Of a stretch of 64,000 bases of DNA, positions 12,746 through 24,300 are shown piece after piece. Location: positions 45,203,611 through 45,267,610 of the forward strand of contig NC_041003.1 in NCBI RefSeq assembly GCF_004193775.1, read 5' to 3'. Position 1 is the first letter of the stretch. Each line of letters opens with the position of its first letter. This DNA comes from Glycine soja. Taxonomy: Eukaryota > Streptophyta > Magnoliopsida > Fabales > Fabaceae. The translations under genes were made by a program, and so were the position numbers. The notes under the pieces are model-generated. The model was not told the DNA's origin and did not search any database. It saw only the letters and a program-made list of their open reading frames with translations.

Positions 12746-13989
12746 AACACTTATAATTTCCTTCTTTTGAATCCTACTAGTCCAAAATTAAAATGATAAT
12801 AAAATCCTCATTATTCCATTAAAAACAACAATAAAATAGATGGATTCTAATAATTCTTAATCAAAATTGACTATCAATGAAATCCAAATTTCACATCTAT
12901 ATTCATCCTCAAGTACCTGAGGAAGATCACGGTTGTGCAGTGTAACATGAGGTTGGATTCCTGTTCAAGGTTTCAATACATGTTTCATCTTGCAATTTAC
13001 AAATCAAGAAACTCGTAATTAACTTTTGCTAATAAGTTCATTAATAACACTGTTGTAATATTGTAATTCATTGGGATTGATAGGTCCTCTACCATCAGGG
13101 GAGAAAAATAAAAGCATTTCAAAAGACATTAATGGGAAGGAAATAAAGAACATCAAAGTTTTATGTACTCAAGTTTAAGTTTAGTAAAATACTTGGTATC
13201 AATCTCAACCAAGAAATGGAAAATCTATAGGCTTCAAGACCTGATTCCTCCATGAGATGCACATCTTCCTGCATTATAGATTTTTTTGGAGGAAAGAGTG
13301 AAGTGATCTCAAAGAATTTTAATTTTTAACTTGATTTTTTTTAGTTTATTTAAATTTCCACTAATTATCTGGTGACTCAAAGAATGTTTTACTAGACAAA
13401 AGCAAAAGGACGAAAGCTTATTGTATTATTGTTTACCTTATATTTATGGTACCCATCAGAGGGTACATCTCCATTTTCTCCATGCCCATACAATATTTAT
13501 AGAAAAATGATAGCATAAAAGGGCTGGACAATTAAAGAATATAGTTTCTTTTCATAAAATAATGAAAAAAACTATTGAATTAACTGATCAGCGGGTACAA
13601 AAGGAGTTCAAATATAAATTGTAGGACGTATCTAAAAAAAAAAAAAAAAATTGCACATGTTGAATAGATCAGAGAAGGTAGAGTTTTTCTATAAATCATT
13701 CGAGCAAAAATATATTATTGTTGCTAACCCTTATACAATAGCCACCGGATGCAAAGAAAAAACTTGGTAATTAACTGTACATGCTATACCAATATTCCCA
13801 TTTCTCATAACTGATTCTTGCTTCAGTGAAATTGGTACACACTGCCTATCATCCAAGATAAACTTTTGGATTTTTGTTAGCTAAAATCTTCGAAGATCAT
13901 AAAGACTTAAAATTAAATTTATTTTTAACAAACAAAACTAATTTCGTTGAATGATAATTCGGGCGGCGGCACATAGGACACAAGCTCAT

Positions 13990-14040
13990 AACTACAGTCT
14001 ACAGAGAAGCCCCGAAAAGGGGCTTTTTACTTTTTTTCCA
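13990..14040. repeat. Perfect hairpin followed by T-tract
   Basis: AAGCCCC (14007-14013), five-base loop GAAAA, GGGGCTT (14019-14025), then TTTTACTTTTTTT. In bacteria this would read as an intrinsic terminator; in a plant genome its meaning is unknown. It lies in the GH1 pseudogene intron between exons 2 and 3. Confidence 0.6.
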
Positions 14041-14984
14041 GAAACAAACAGTCGTATTTATATTTTAAGGAAGAATCGAAATATTGTGAATATTTAGAAC
14101 AAGTTTCTAATTTTATCGATAAATATTAGTTATTAATTATTAATTTTTTTAATAAAAAACTTCATCTGTGTCCTTGTTTGCCAGTGATATATCTCGTAAG
14201 ATAATAATACGTGTTTTGAGTATAAAAAAAACGTGTTTTAATCACAAAGACCATCTTTTTAAATTAAGTAACCTTCCAAAGTTAAGAAAAGCGATGATTA
14301 GTTTAATAAGGTGATTAAGATTGATGAGAAGAAGAAGCAAGAGAAAATGACCAGCATGGACAAAGGTATCCCTGATGGTAGGAGTTCTTCCATCTTCATT
14401 AGCAGCACCTTCCACCTGTTTTATAATTAATCATATGTTTAATTATAATATTATGGCTAATTAATCGCCACACTCGCTAATTTTCAAAACTGCAAGGACT
14501 TGGCATCAAAGGAAAATATAGATAATTAACTTGATAAGCAGTGGTGCCTGAACCAAAAATATTGATCAACACTCCCACAACCAGCTTAACCAAATGTAAG
14601 AGAGTCAGCATCAAAGTAAAATTCAGAGATATTTCTGATTCCATCTCTAGTTTCTGTTTCTTAATTATAAGAAAATAAGATCATTTTATGGTTAAATTTC
14701 CTTTTTATTTTTGATTAGTGAGGTCTATTAATTATTATACACTTGTTTTGTGTATTTATTGAGTATCATCAAGGAAAAAAAATATTGATTACTTGAAAAA
14801 TTATCTTTTAAAAAATAATCCTCTCTTAAATAATTTAATATTATGGATAGTCTTAGAATAAAATTTATAAATATGATATATGATATGATATTTTTTTAAA
14901 AAATAACAGATATTAATAAAGTATATATTATATATGAATAAAAAAATGAATAATACATTTTTTAACAAATTAGGCAGCAATAAT

Positions 14985-15212
14985 ATATTTTTATCTATAT
15001 AAATGAAGTGAAAAGGCGTATATGCCCCCTAGTATATCCAGAATGTTCTAAACAAGCCATGATGTTTCTACTTTCTATGTTTTCCTTTGAATCCATGGAA
15101 CTAGAAAACACTTAAACCCCTGCAAGTGCGAATCTGCATCATCATCATCATCATCATCGAGTTTTACAAGCACAAATCACAATCCTCGCAAGGAACAGAA
15201 CCGATCAACAAC
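14985..15212 (+). promoter_or_regulatory. Proximal promoter and leader of the Hikeshi-like gene
   Basis: A TATA-like TCTATATAAATG at about 14994-15005 suggests a start near 15030. The leader has a perfect dyad AGAATGTTCT (15040-15049), the GAAnnTTC core of a heat-shock element, and an 18-codon uORF (15059-15115) opening ATGATG. An ATC triplet run lies at 15136-15158. Elements were found by eye; activity is not shown. Confidence 0.45.
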
Positions 15213-15886
15213 ATGTTCGGAGTAGTTTTCCCGAACCGGAGCTTCCCCATGGACATCTCAACCTTCGCTCAAATCGACACCTTCCACTGGGTCCTTGACA
15301 TGAACACTTTCGTAGGTAACGTTAAACCCTTAACTGAAAAACCCACACATTCTTTTTCCTATTCCAATTCACCCGGCGCACATTATCTTTCAGTTACACT
15401 AACTTTCTAACATGCGCAGGCGAGGCTTTCGACCAGGTCCGGGAGCTCTGCATCTTCCTCCTCAACGGCTACACGCTGCCGCCGGAGAAGGCGCTCGCCG
15501 TCTACATCCAGTCGCCGGGGTCGCCGTTCGTGTTCTGCGGCGCCGTCACGGTGGCGCGGCCCTCCGCCGTGCTGACGCTGGCGTGGCCAGAGCCCGGCGC
15601 CGGAGGGCCGATGCAGCTGACGGCGGACGCGCAGCCGCTTTCGGCGAAGATCGGGGTGTCGGTGGAGGATCTGGCGTCGCTGCCGTCGCTCGACGTGGCG
15701 GCGGAGAAGCGAATCGAGGGTTTGGCGATGAAGGTCGGAGAGAATCTGTTCAATTTCATGCAATCGTTTTGCGGCGTGGACGGGTCGAAGCTGATTGTTC
15801 CGATGGATATCTTGGACCGGTGGTTCAAGAAGTTTCAGGAGCGGGCCAGGCGTGACCCTGAATACTTGAAGGGTTTCGCTTCGTAA
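15213..15886 (+). CDS. Hikeshi-like (OPI10/DUF775) Hsp70 nuclear import carrier
   Basis: Two exons: 15213-15315 (donor GTAACG) and 15420-15886 (after GCGCAG), joined as G|GC to give 189 residues. The start MFGVVFPNRSFP matches the conserved MFG opening of Hikeshi proteins; the C-terminal part has the family's VPMDILDRWFKKFQ helix, and GVSVEDLASL corresponds to the conserved segment before it. Length is close to human Hikeshi (197). Family knowledge: Hikeshi binds ATP-Hsp70 and FG-nucleoporins and carries Hsp70 into the nucleus under heat stress; a plant Hikeshi-like protein with a heat-tolerance role is known. Exon 2 is strikingly GC-rich, especially 15420-15720, compared with its surroundings. 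An in-frame open stretch precedes the ATG but begins without ATG, so the MFG start is preferred. Confidence 0.93.
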
Positions 15887-17524
15887 GTCTTTATTTTTTA
15901 TCTGTAGGAATCGGCGACCGTATAAGGGAGTTTACAACAATTCAACCAACTTAGCTAGATTCTCTTCCTTTGCTTTGTAATTCTGAAATTGAAAAAGGGT
16001 TCTTTTTAATTTTTTGTTGCTTTTTTTTGTAATTTAATGGTGTAAGATGATAATGATAGATAATAGAAATGGGATATCATGTTGTATTGTGATCCTAATT
16101 TAGAAGTGTTTTTCTGAAAAAGCTGTGCTTCAGTTCATGATTTTGTGCCCATACTGAAAGTATTTATGGGGGATTTGTTTTGGAAAAAATTGAAGCTTTA
16201 GTGTTAAATTGTTGGAAATTATGGTTTCATCATAGTTTAGGACTTGGAAGTTGGACTTTGGAGTGTCTAACAATGTTGTTGTGTTGATGGTGATGAATAA
16301 TATGGGGGTTAATTTAGTTCTTAATATATCTTCATGCTACTAAGTCTTGTTATGGTTTTTATTGGGGGGAAAAGTTCATTTTTGGTAGTAGTACTGAAAC
16401 ATAGAATGCAGGGTTAAAGATAAAAATGCTCAGGTGAGATAACTATAGTTGGAATCGTCATGATGGGTGATAGTTCTTGCCTAGTTTTTTTTCTTCTTGA
16501 AAGCATCATGATTTGATTGGTGTAAGCAAAATCATAGGTATATTGATTCAGGATAAAGAATTGGCTGAATCAAGAGGCAAACGTTGGAGTGGTTGTTGAC
16601 TTGTTGTGACTTGTGAGGCTGTTGCAGGTTTGGTTATAGTTAGTATGCAAGCAAGCCACAATATTAAGAGGATTATGGGAGTAAACTATCCTAGTTGTGA
16701 TAAAGGTTTTAGTTTAAACATGGACTACTACTTAATGATATCTGTGGTGGATATTTGCTAGAAATCCTCTCAAAAGCACCCTAGATCAATTCTCTGATTC
16801 AATCCCAGTTTTGTTCTACAATTGAAGTTTTAAGGGATGAGCTTGCCAAGGGTTGGCTCGTCTCCTAGTAGGTCATGCCTAATTGCTTATAGTTTTCTTC
16901 TGGCTTATCTCTTAGACATTATCATATTATGCCATCTTAAGACGTATCAGAAAATGGGTTTCTTGTACTTATACTAATGACACACAAATATTAGTAGATT
17001 GGGTCGTGGATGCATATAGGTATATATAATTGAGCTAAACCAGCCGCACATGGTATAACTTGGACATGATAACTACAAAATAGGAAAGACAAACTAAAAC
17101 TAAGGTCACTCCCGTTTAGTTAAGAATTGAAAAATTAGAATGCTATTTTCGAGTAGTGCTTCAAAGAAGTATCACAAATCACCAAAATAAGTTATTTTAT
17201 CAAATACGGCTATTTGGCTTAAACAAGCTTTTCAAGTAATTAAGTAACATGTCAGCTAGTTAAAAGCTTTGTCAAACACTTTATTTTGATTTTTGTGAAA
17301 TTATCTACTGGTGGTTTTAGATAATGTTATTGGCGAAGGGGGTGTTAAAGATTCAGTCAAGTAATTAGTAGGTGAGTAGTCGCATTTTTGAAATATAAGA
17401 AAATGAAGTGCTTTCTTATTTTATTATTCCATATTTGAAGAAAAATTATTTATCTGTAATTCTGTTAAGAGTCTTCTTCTGTAGTTGAATCCAAACCACT
17501 AGAGGTTCTTAGGCAACACTGCCT
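15887..17524. other. 3' region of the Hikeshi-like gene and AT-rich spacer
   Basis: The first 200-300 bp probably hold the 3'UTR (T-rich stretches and TTTGTAATTTAATGGTG near 16015-16045). Nothing else recognisable. Confidence 0.4.
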
Positions 17525-17533
17525 TACTCAGTT

Positions 17534-18324
17534 GGGAATTACTATATCCAAACTTTTACTAAAATACTCCCTTTTAATTATTTTTCCTAAAAATCCCAAA
17601 ATTCCACTCTCTTTTTATCGAATACACTCCCCCTTTTAACGAAAAGATTACTCTATCTTTACAATATATCAAATATCAAGTTTGCAGTTTAGTTCATCTT
17701 GATTCTCTTGATGGCGGATGTTGCTGGCATAGTAGCCCTTTGTATAACTAAAAAAAAATAAAATGAAATTCACATCAAGGAGGTGATGCTGAATCAAAAC
17801 AGTGTTTATAAAAGTAGAAAGTTGCTTTAAAAGATCCACGTAACAGGCAAATATATGCCCGCATAAGAATCCTCAGCATAGTGGAGTTGCAAAGGAATTT
17901 GGCACGAATAGAGTCCCTCTTCTTTCCAAGACTGAGCCCTCAAATCATTTAATTTTGTCAAATGTTAATTGCACCCATGATTCATGTATGAAGCAGAAAA
18001 CAATTGAAACATTTGGCCATGTGATAGTGACAACATATATGGTGTGTTTGGTAGAGAAGAGAGAAATAATATTGGAGAGAAATTTTGTATTTTTTTTTGT
18101 GGGATTCACACTTTTTACACTACATTAATTTAAAATTTTATCTTCTAAATCAAACACATCTGTTGAGAATGCCTAGTCTTCTTTGACTAGCGGTGGAGAT
18201 TGGAGAAGGCCATGGGAGAGACTTGTGGAGTGAAGGGGAGTGTATTTTTCCGGAATATTTTTGGAAGATAAAATAAAAGGGGAGTGTGTACTATTAAAAA
18301 GGGAAGGTATATATAGCAATTCCC
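17534..18324. mobile_element. Non-autonomous Mutator-like element (MULE/MITE)
   Basis: 791-bp block with ends GGGAATTACTATAT and ATATAGCAATTCCC; the inverted similarity extends about 100 bp inward with blocks such as ACACTCCCC and AAGGGGAGTGT. It is flanked by near-identical 9-bp sequences, TACTCAGTT (17525-17533) and TACTCATCT (18325-18333), 7 of 9 matching. Long TIRs and a 9-bp duplication are the hallmark of the Mutator superfamily. No transposase frame; the interior has no recognised gene piece. Confidence 0.68.
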
Positions 18325-21300
18325 TACTCATCTTTATTGAAAAGAGAAATAATATTGTTTTAGACTAGCCCATAACCTAAAGTGGCCCAAAGCTATCAGA
18401 AGTGAAGCCAGCGCAGTAATCTCTTGCAGGGCCTGCACTTTCAGAATTTGGCATCTCATAGAAATTACATGACTATTAATAAGCCAGAATCTCTAAAAGT
18501 AAATTTGAATATGACTGTCCATTCTTTCGGATATACTTGTCAGCATTAATGGGTAACTTTGAGTTGACCTTTACATATATCTAATCCTCTCATTAAAAAT
18601 GATCCTCTGATATACTATATATAAAGAGAGATAGTTTCATCACATGCAAATTTAGATTATTTATCGAAAAGATTATTCTAAAGGGACTCATTGTATTCAA
18701 TGATTTATTTAAAATAAAATAAAAAGTAGTAAATAGAACTTAAAAGTTAATTCTGTAGTATAGAATTTTAAGAAAGTAGAACTTAAAGTAATCGTAATTA
18801 TTTTATTTTAAGAAAGTGATATAACAATTAGCTTAATACAGCAATACTTGACAATATAGATTCGATATAAAGAGGTAAGAAAATAAACTTGCAAAAATAA
18901 AATTTTAGGTACAGAACTTACAAAAAATTGAAAAGTTTTGAGAGAACTTTGAACAGAATTTTAAGCACTCTGAAATAAACACGTTGAAATAAAGAAGAAA
19001 ATATAATGATCCTAATTCTTTCTTCTTCTTCTTCTTCTTCTAATTTCAGTGACTAATCATGGCCATGGCTTCTATTAGAAGTTTTATGGCCAATTTTTGC
19101 ATAGGTCTTCTTAGGTTAATTTATCTGTTGTAAATCGAGTTATTTTGTTATGGGTAATTTGACATATATATATCCATCATGACAGTGTCCCAAGAATGAG
19201 TAGTGGATAACTTCAAGTTTCACCCTTTGAAAATAGGTCAATGTCCCACCTTCACCAACTGAGAGCATTTGTCAAAGTAACGTGCTGCAACATCAGTCTT
19301 TTAAATTCTCCTTTTCAGTGTATTATTCTCAAAAGCATACATAACCTTTTATTTTGTTGAAGGAAGTCAATTTCCTATTGTTGGAGGGGTGGATCACTCT
19401 ACACTACGCACTTGCGCTATGGGAGTATCGATGCAATACATGTCAGTGTTGTTGATTGGTATTGTACACGACACGAGGGGTGTATTATTGCACTTGAAGT
19501 CAGTGAAGTATTGCTTAATTTGGCTAAGTATTTGATGTAAGTGTGGAGCATGACTTTTACTTGTACACGAGGCTTATATATTGCGCGTTTGTTTGGTGTA
19601 AGACACTTTAATAGTCTATAAGTTATTTTGATTAATTTGTAAGTTAGTTTGACAAAAATAAACTTGTTTAATACACAACTTATTTTAGTAATTTATTGTA
19701 AGTAAATTATTGCGAGCGTTGAGAGTTCTGAATAGATTGTCACTTTGAGGTTTTTCAATTATATATGGTGTTACTTTTCTATTATTATAGGCTTATATAA
19801 AATTGGGATATATTTTTCAACTTATTTTAGTAACTTATTGTAAGTAAATTTTTATATGCACCAGCTAAACACATATAATTAAAGTGCTAAATTTTCAAAA
19901 GAAAAAGAGAACTAAAAATTATTAAATCATAAAAGTGAGAAGGACTAGACAAGTTGATTCCTTTTGAGCCAAAGTCCTAGCTATAACTAGCTAGGCTTCC
20001 AATGAGGAGTGAGGACCATTTCTTCTGGTACACCCTAGCCCCCAAAGTCCATAACAATAAAAAAAAAAATGTTTGATCAGGCAAAGTCAATTGTCTCATT
20101 CCTTATCCCATTCTCTTTTGTTCAATATTGTCCCTTCCTTTAACCTCATGTGTGGTAGAGGGTTAGTCATTACTGTTATTAAATTTTCCAACAACCTGAT
20201 GGTAAAGACACTATCAAAGCATGTAGGTATTTAGTCCTTAACTGGTACATACCATTATCAAGAACAAATCTCAGTCCATTTATTAAAGAAGACCCCGCAA
20301 TATAGAAAGTAATAGATGATCGAGTAAAGAAGAGTAAACTCTTCGGCTGAAGCATTTCGGGTAGCCTTCTAATTATTGTTGGGTCTAGGCCCAGGAATAG
20401 TGAATTATCTTATCAATACACAAATGTATAATTTCTTAGAATTTTTAATTGTATTTTTATTCATCGCGGTAGGGATTGGGTTCAAGCTTTCCTGTTGTTC
20501 TCTACCTTCTTCTTGCTCATTATAATTATCTTTCACAGTTTGTTTTCTTGACAATTTTGTTTGTTTTTTTTATTTGATCGATCTTGTACAAATTTCCTAT
20601 ATTTTTTGAGTGTGAAATTAACTTTGTTTGAAAAACTGATGTTAATATTTTTCATCCGTATACAGTACTGTTTTTTTTTTTTGGCGAAGTTAATTAACTC
20701 TTAGAAAATGTAAAAATTCTGGTTTTTAATTAGTTTAAGTCTTTATGATCAAAGAGACAATTTGGGAGCATTAATATACTATTTGTTAAATTTTTTAAGT
20801 TACTTAAAAAGGTAAATATTTGAAGACTTAAACTGGTTTTGTATTTATAGTTTGACAATTTTTCTTTAAAATTTTACTTTTGTTTCCTTAACTGACACTT
20901 TTAAAACATTAGGTCACATTTGCCTGGAATAAAAACGATACTTGTGATACAAAAAGTTTCAACATAGAGTAAATGAATTATAAAATTACTAAAAGAATGA
21001 AATATAAATTATCAATTGTCATCCAAGTTATGAAAAAATTATACTTTTAAGATACGAGAAAATGGCACATAAAACACTTAAACTTTAAACCATGTAAAGA
21101 CATCTTTTATTGTTTTGTGAAAAACTAAAATAAAAAGAAAATGGTCTCTAGTTTAGAAATAGTATGCTAATAATTTTATTATCTTATTATAATTTGTTTT
21201 ACCTTATGTCTTTATACATTTATGTTTAAATCATATCATACAGTTTAAGTCTGTTTGAATAATCATTTAGAGACTTAATTTTGTATGAAAATAAATTTAT

Positions 21301-24300
21301 TTATAATTGAGTTTAAAATATGAGACAAACATTACATATATAAGAAAAAAATTATATTATAAAAAATCAACTCAACATAAAATTTATATTCCACTTTTAA
21401 ACAAACATGCTAGGTATAATCACGTGTATCTGAAAACAAATCAGAAAAGGCCACGACTTATTTCAAATAAACTCACGTTTATATTGATTAGAGGTGGCTT
21501 TGAATATGTCAAACACCATTTGAAAAACATACCCTGGTGGCTGCTGTGCAATGTATGTTATAAATCAAGAAAGTGGAAAAGAGAAATGGAACTGATAATC
21601 AAGTAGAGAGTATATTAATAGAGAGGGAGAGTTAGAAAGAAACAGTTGGAGACTAGGAAAACAGAGCGCGCTTTAAATGCGGGGCAGACAATAGAGTCAG
21701 CGACTTTCGTGAAAGACACTGTCAGGGCCCTTAACAAGCCATGATGTGAAAGCTCAGTCTCTCATGCCACTCACACACATGCATGCATACCAATACAAAC
21801 GTCTACACACCAACATATATATAGATTTGTTCTCTTATAATCTAAAATCAATTACTAGTACATTACCATTAACTGTTTTAAATATGTGATCATCAAAATG
21901 ATTCAAGGTTTGAATGTTTTACACAGTTTCCAATAAATCTTAATTACTTCTTCTTTCAATAATGATTATTCTCAATATAAGGTTAAAATATTGAAAATTT
22001 AACACAATTGATAAAATTACCTAAGCAGTCTCTCAAGTTGGAAAAGTTAGAAAAAATATATGCTATACACTAGCCCATGATGAGAAGAAATTATGCAACT
22101 TTTTTGTTGCCCTTTTTTTTTTCTCAATTTTCTTCTTTACGTATCATAAGCATATTTAAAATAAGAAAATTATTTTCTTACAACTTTTCTAAAAACATTT
22201 TTTGTTAATTTAAATTTATTGATTTTTTTTATAAAGCTTCACATATCCTACATCTTACTTAATATAAACATCTTTTATAATTTTAAATAAATTTTAGTTA
22301 ATAATAAAGAATGTATTAGTGTATTACTCCTCTTCAAACAAAAATAAAAATTAGTAATACATTTTCTGACATATCTCGTTAAATATTTTATACTTTATAG
22401 TAAATTTTAACTTAAATTATATATAATTTAAAAATGTATCTAAAAATGTGTGATAAAAAGTACCTTACTAACATTTTTTAGAATCAAATTGAGCAACTTC
22501 ACATCTAAGAATCAAAGTACAGGTAACCTGAAATTTTGCCAACACGTATGTTTACAAAGCACAACATATATGATACATATCATATAATCTATCAATATCA
22601 TACTACATTTTTTCCTTTTTCTTTTTGTCTGTCTTTTTCGTCTACCCCAAAATTAGCTCATTAAAAAGTAACATTAAATATCTAAAGAATTACATTCAGG
22701 TAATTTTCACCATTCTAATTTAACCCGTGATTAATGGATGAATTTGGTTCAATTTTCGTAAGATAGCTTTCTAGTACTCTAGTTTCCATTAACTAGTTCA
22801 TGATTCATATGTAGCTCTTATCTGCATAATGCCTTGTTCTCTAGGGGAAAAAAGCTAAATTGGAAAGGGGCACCGCCACCAATTTATCTTTGCCTTTTTA
22901 TCAACAGAGGACAAATTGTACTGCACATATATTTAATCAAGTCAATAGGAAGAAGAGGAAGCTATGCATGCGCTGCTAGCTGCTGCTGCTGCTAGCTGCA
23001 TTCTTGATCATATGGTTATCATAACCTCATAATTAATACTTGTTATGTTCTCTCTGGAACAGTTTTCTTGATTTGTCAGTATGAAAAGTAAAGTTAAAAT
23101 AAAGAACAACTTTTCAAAAGGGTTTTTTTTTCCTAGTAAACTTTATTTTTTTTTTCTCTCTCACTGTCAAGTGCATACTACTTTTTCAATGCTCATCAAT
23201 CATAAAGCAATCGATTACAAAATCATTTTCTCACCTCTCACATCAGGACCCTCTTTTCTGTTCTGCCAAAAAAGTACTGTTTTTCACTCTGACCCTTTGC
23301 ATTTATTATTCTCCTTTCGAAGAACGAGCCATGATAGGGTTACAACTTACAAGTCATCACTCATCACACCCCATACTCTCTTCTTCACCACCGCCATTAC
23401 CACCTATTCTGCTAAACCTCTCAAGCACAAATACATACGTCAACTTCGAAGGGTACAACCTTGTTCCCCGTATCAGCTGTAATAATTTATGATGCCTATG
23501 ACTGTGGTTTTCTTTTACCAATTACTACTCTCTTCTCTCTTATTTTATTTTTTTTACTGTCTTTCCTCTTATGTATAAGAATCTTTTATTTGCTTTACAA
23601 AAGTTAAGAAATTTAGTTATTTTCTTAACCACCTTATTAGAGTGTTTTGCTCTTTAGTGAAATTATAAATTATTCTTACAAAATTTAATTATTTAAATCA
23701 ATCATATGAATTATCAGTATATATAAGTTATTTTAAAATATGTGTGAATCAATACGATCGATGTAATCACACTGGTACTCTATTAATTACTTAAATAAAG
23801 TTTTATCTTTATTTAGGAATGTGTTATATGATAATTGAATTAAATCCTTACTTACAATTTTTGTCAACTAACTTAAGTAAATTTGTTCATTTTTTTGGGT
23901 ACATGAATTTGGTTAAATTTAAATCAATATAATATTGTTAAGTTTATCAATAATTTGTATAATTGTTTTAGAATTATTCCTAAAAATATTAAAATTCTAT
24001 TATCTAAATTATTTATTTAATTAATTAATACAATTCTATTTAAGATTACTTTAATTTTGTTAAAGAATAAGTAATGCTATATATAGGTAATTCAAAGAGA
24101 GTCTTATAAAAATGATAAAAACAAATTTCTTAAAAACTTCTTATAAAAACAATCAAAGATCGTAATAATTTGGTTTTGTTTGGTGTTTAGAGTAAGAATT
24201 AAATAATAATATAAAGTGTATAATATTTACTGTTATTACTATATTATATGTTATTATTTCCACTTTTAATAAAATTTAATTATTTATCACAGTAAAAAAA

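Larger units (their letters stand above)
8692..14644 (-). pseudogene. GH1 beta-glucosidase pseudogene (BGLU11-like), fragmented
   Basis: Exons readable on the minus strand: 14644-14531 (ATG, hydrophobic signal-like stretch, FGSGTTAYQ), 14415-14352 (VEGAANEDGRTPTI), about 13491-13437 (GENGDVPSDGYHKYK), 13268-13193 ([13 protein letters not shown]), 13095-13024 (GRGPINPNELQYYN), 12960 to about 12903 (PHVTLHNRDLPQVLEDEY), 9621-9508 (YGYVGIFVYTFGFIPL), 9302-9212 (QRTMRNSSLQDVSRMEYLHG) and 8953-8692 (YFAWSFLDVFELL, GLYYVDKDDPELKRYPKL). These are in the order of a plant family-1 beta-glucosidase, which hydrolyses beta-glucosides in secretory compartments or the apoplast. It is dead: the exon segment with the acid/base NEP motif and the exon with the nucleophile ENG core are missing, in-frame stops lie at 9534-9532 and 8892-8890, and the acceptors before the third and fifth exons read TG instead of AG. 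Retroelement fragments fill the central gap. Confidence 0.88.

Noticed and set aside
13730..13880. Additional GH1 exon between exons 2 and 3
   Set aside because: A string like FFFASGGYCIR resembles the start of GH1 only superficially and would be in the wrong order.
13950..14040. Helitron 3' end at the GC hairpin
   Set aside because: A Helitron needs a CTRR end soon after the hairpin; the sequence continues with T-runs instead.
15407..15828. Two long minus-strand frames opposite Hikeshi exon 2
   Set aside because: Arg-rich shadow frames that stay open because the sense exon is GC-rich; the sense frame has clear homology.
21690..21790. Possible microRNA precursor near a palindromic CATGCATGC region
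   Set aside because: No match to any conserved plant miRNA I could recall and no long fold-back seen by eye.
22970..23005. GCTGCTAGCTGCTGCTGC run as a structured element
   Set aside because: Simple triplet repeat with palindromic GCTAGC words; no further context.
23081..23482. 133-codon open stretch in the gene desert
   Set aside because: Low-complexity Phe/Thr-rich composition, no start context, no family motif and no splice structure.
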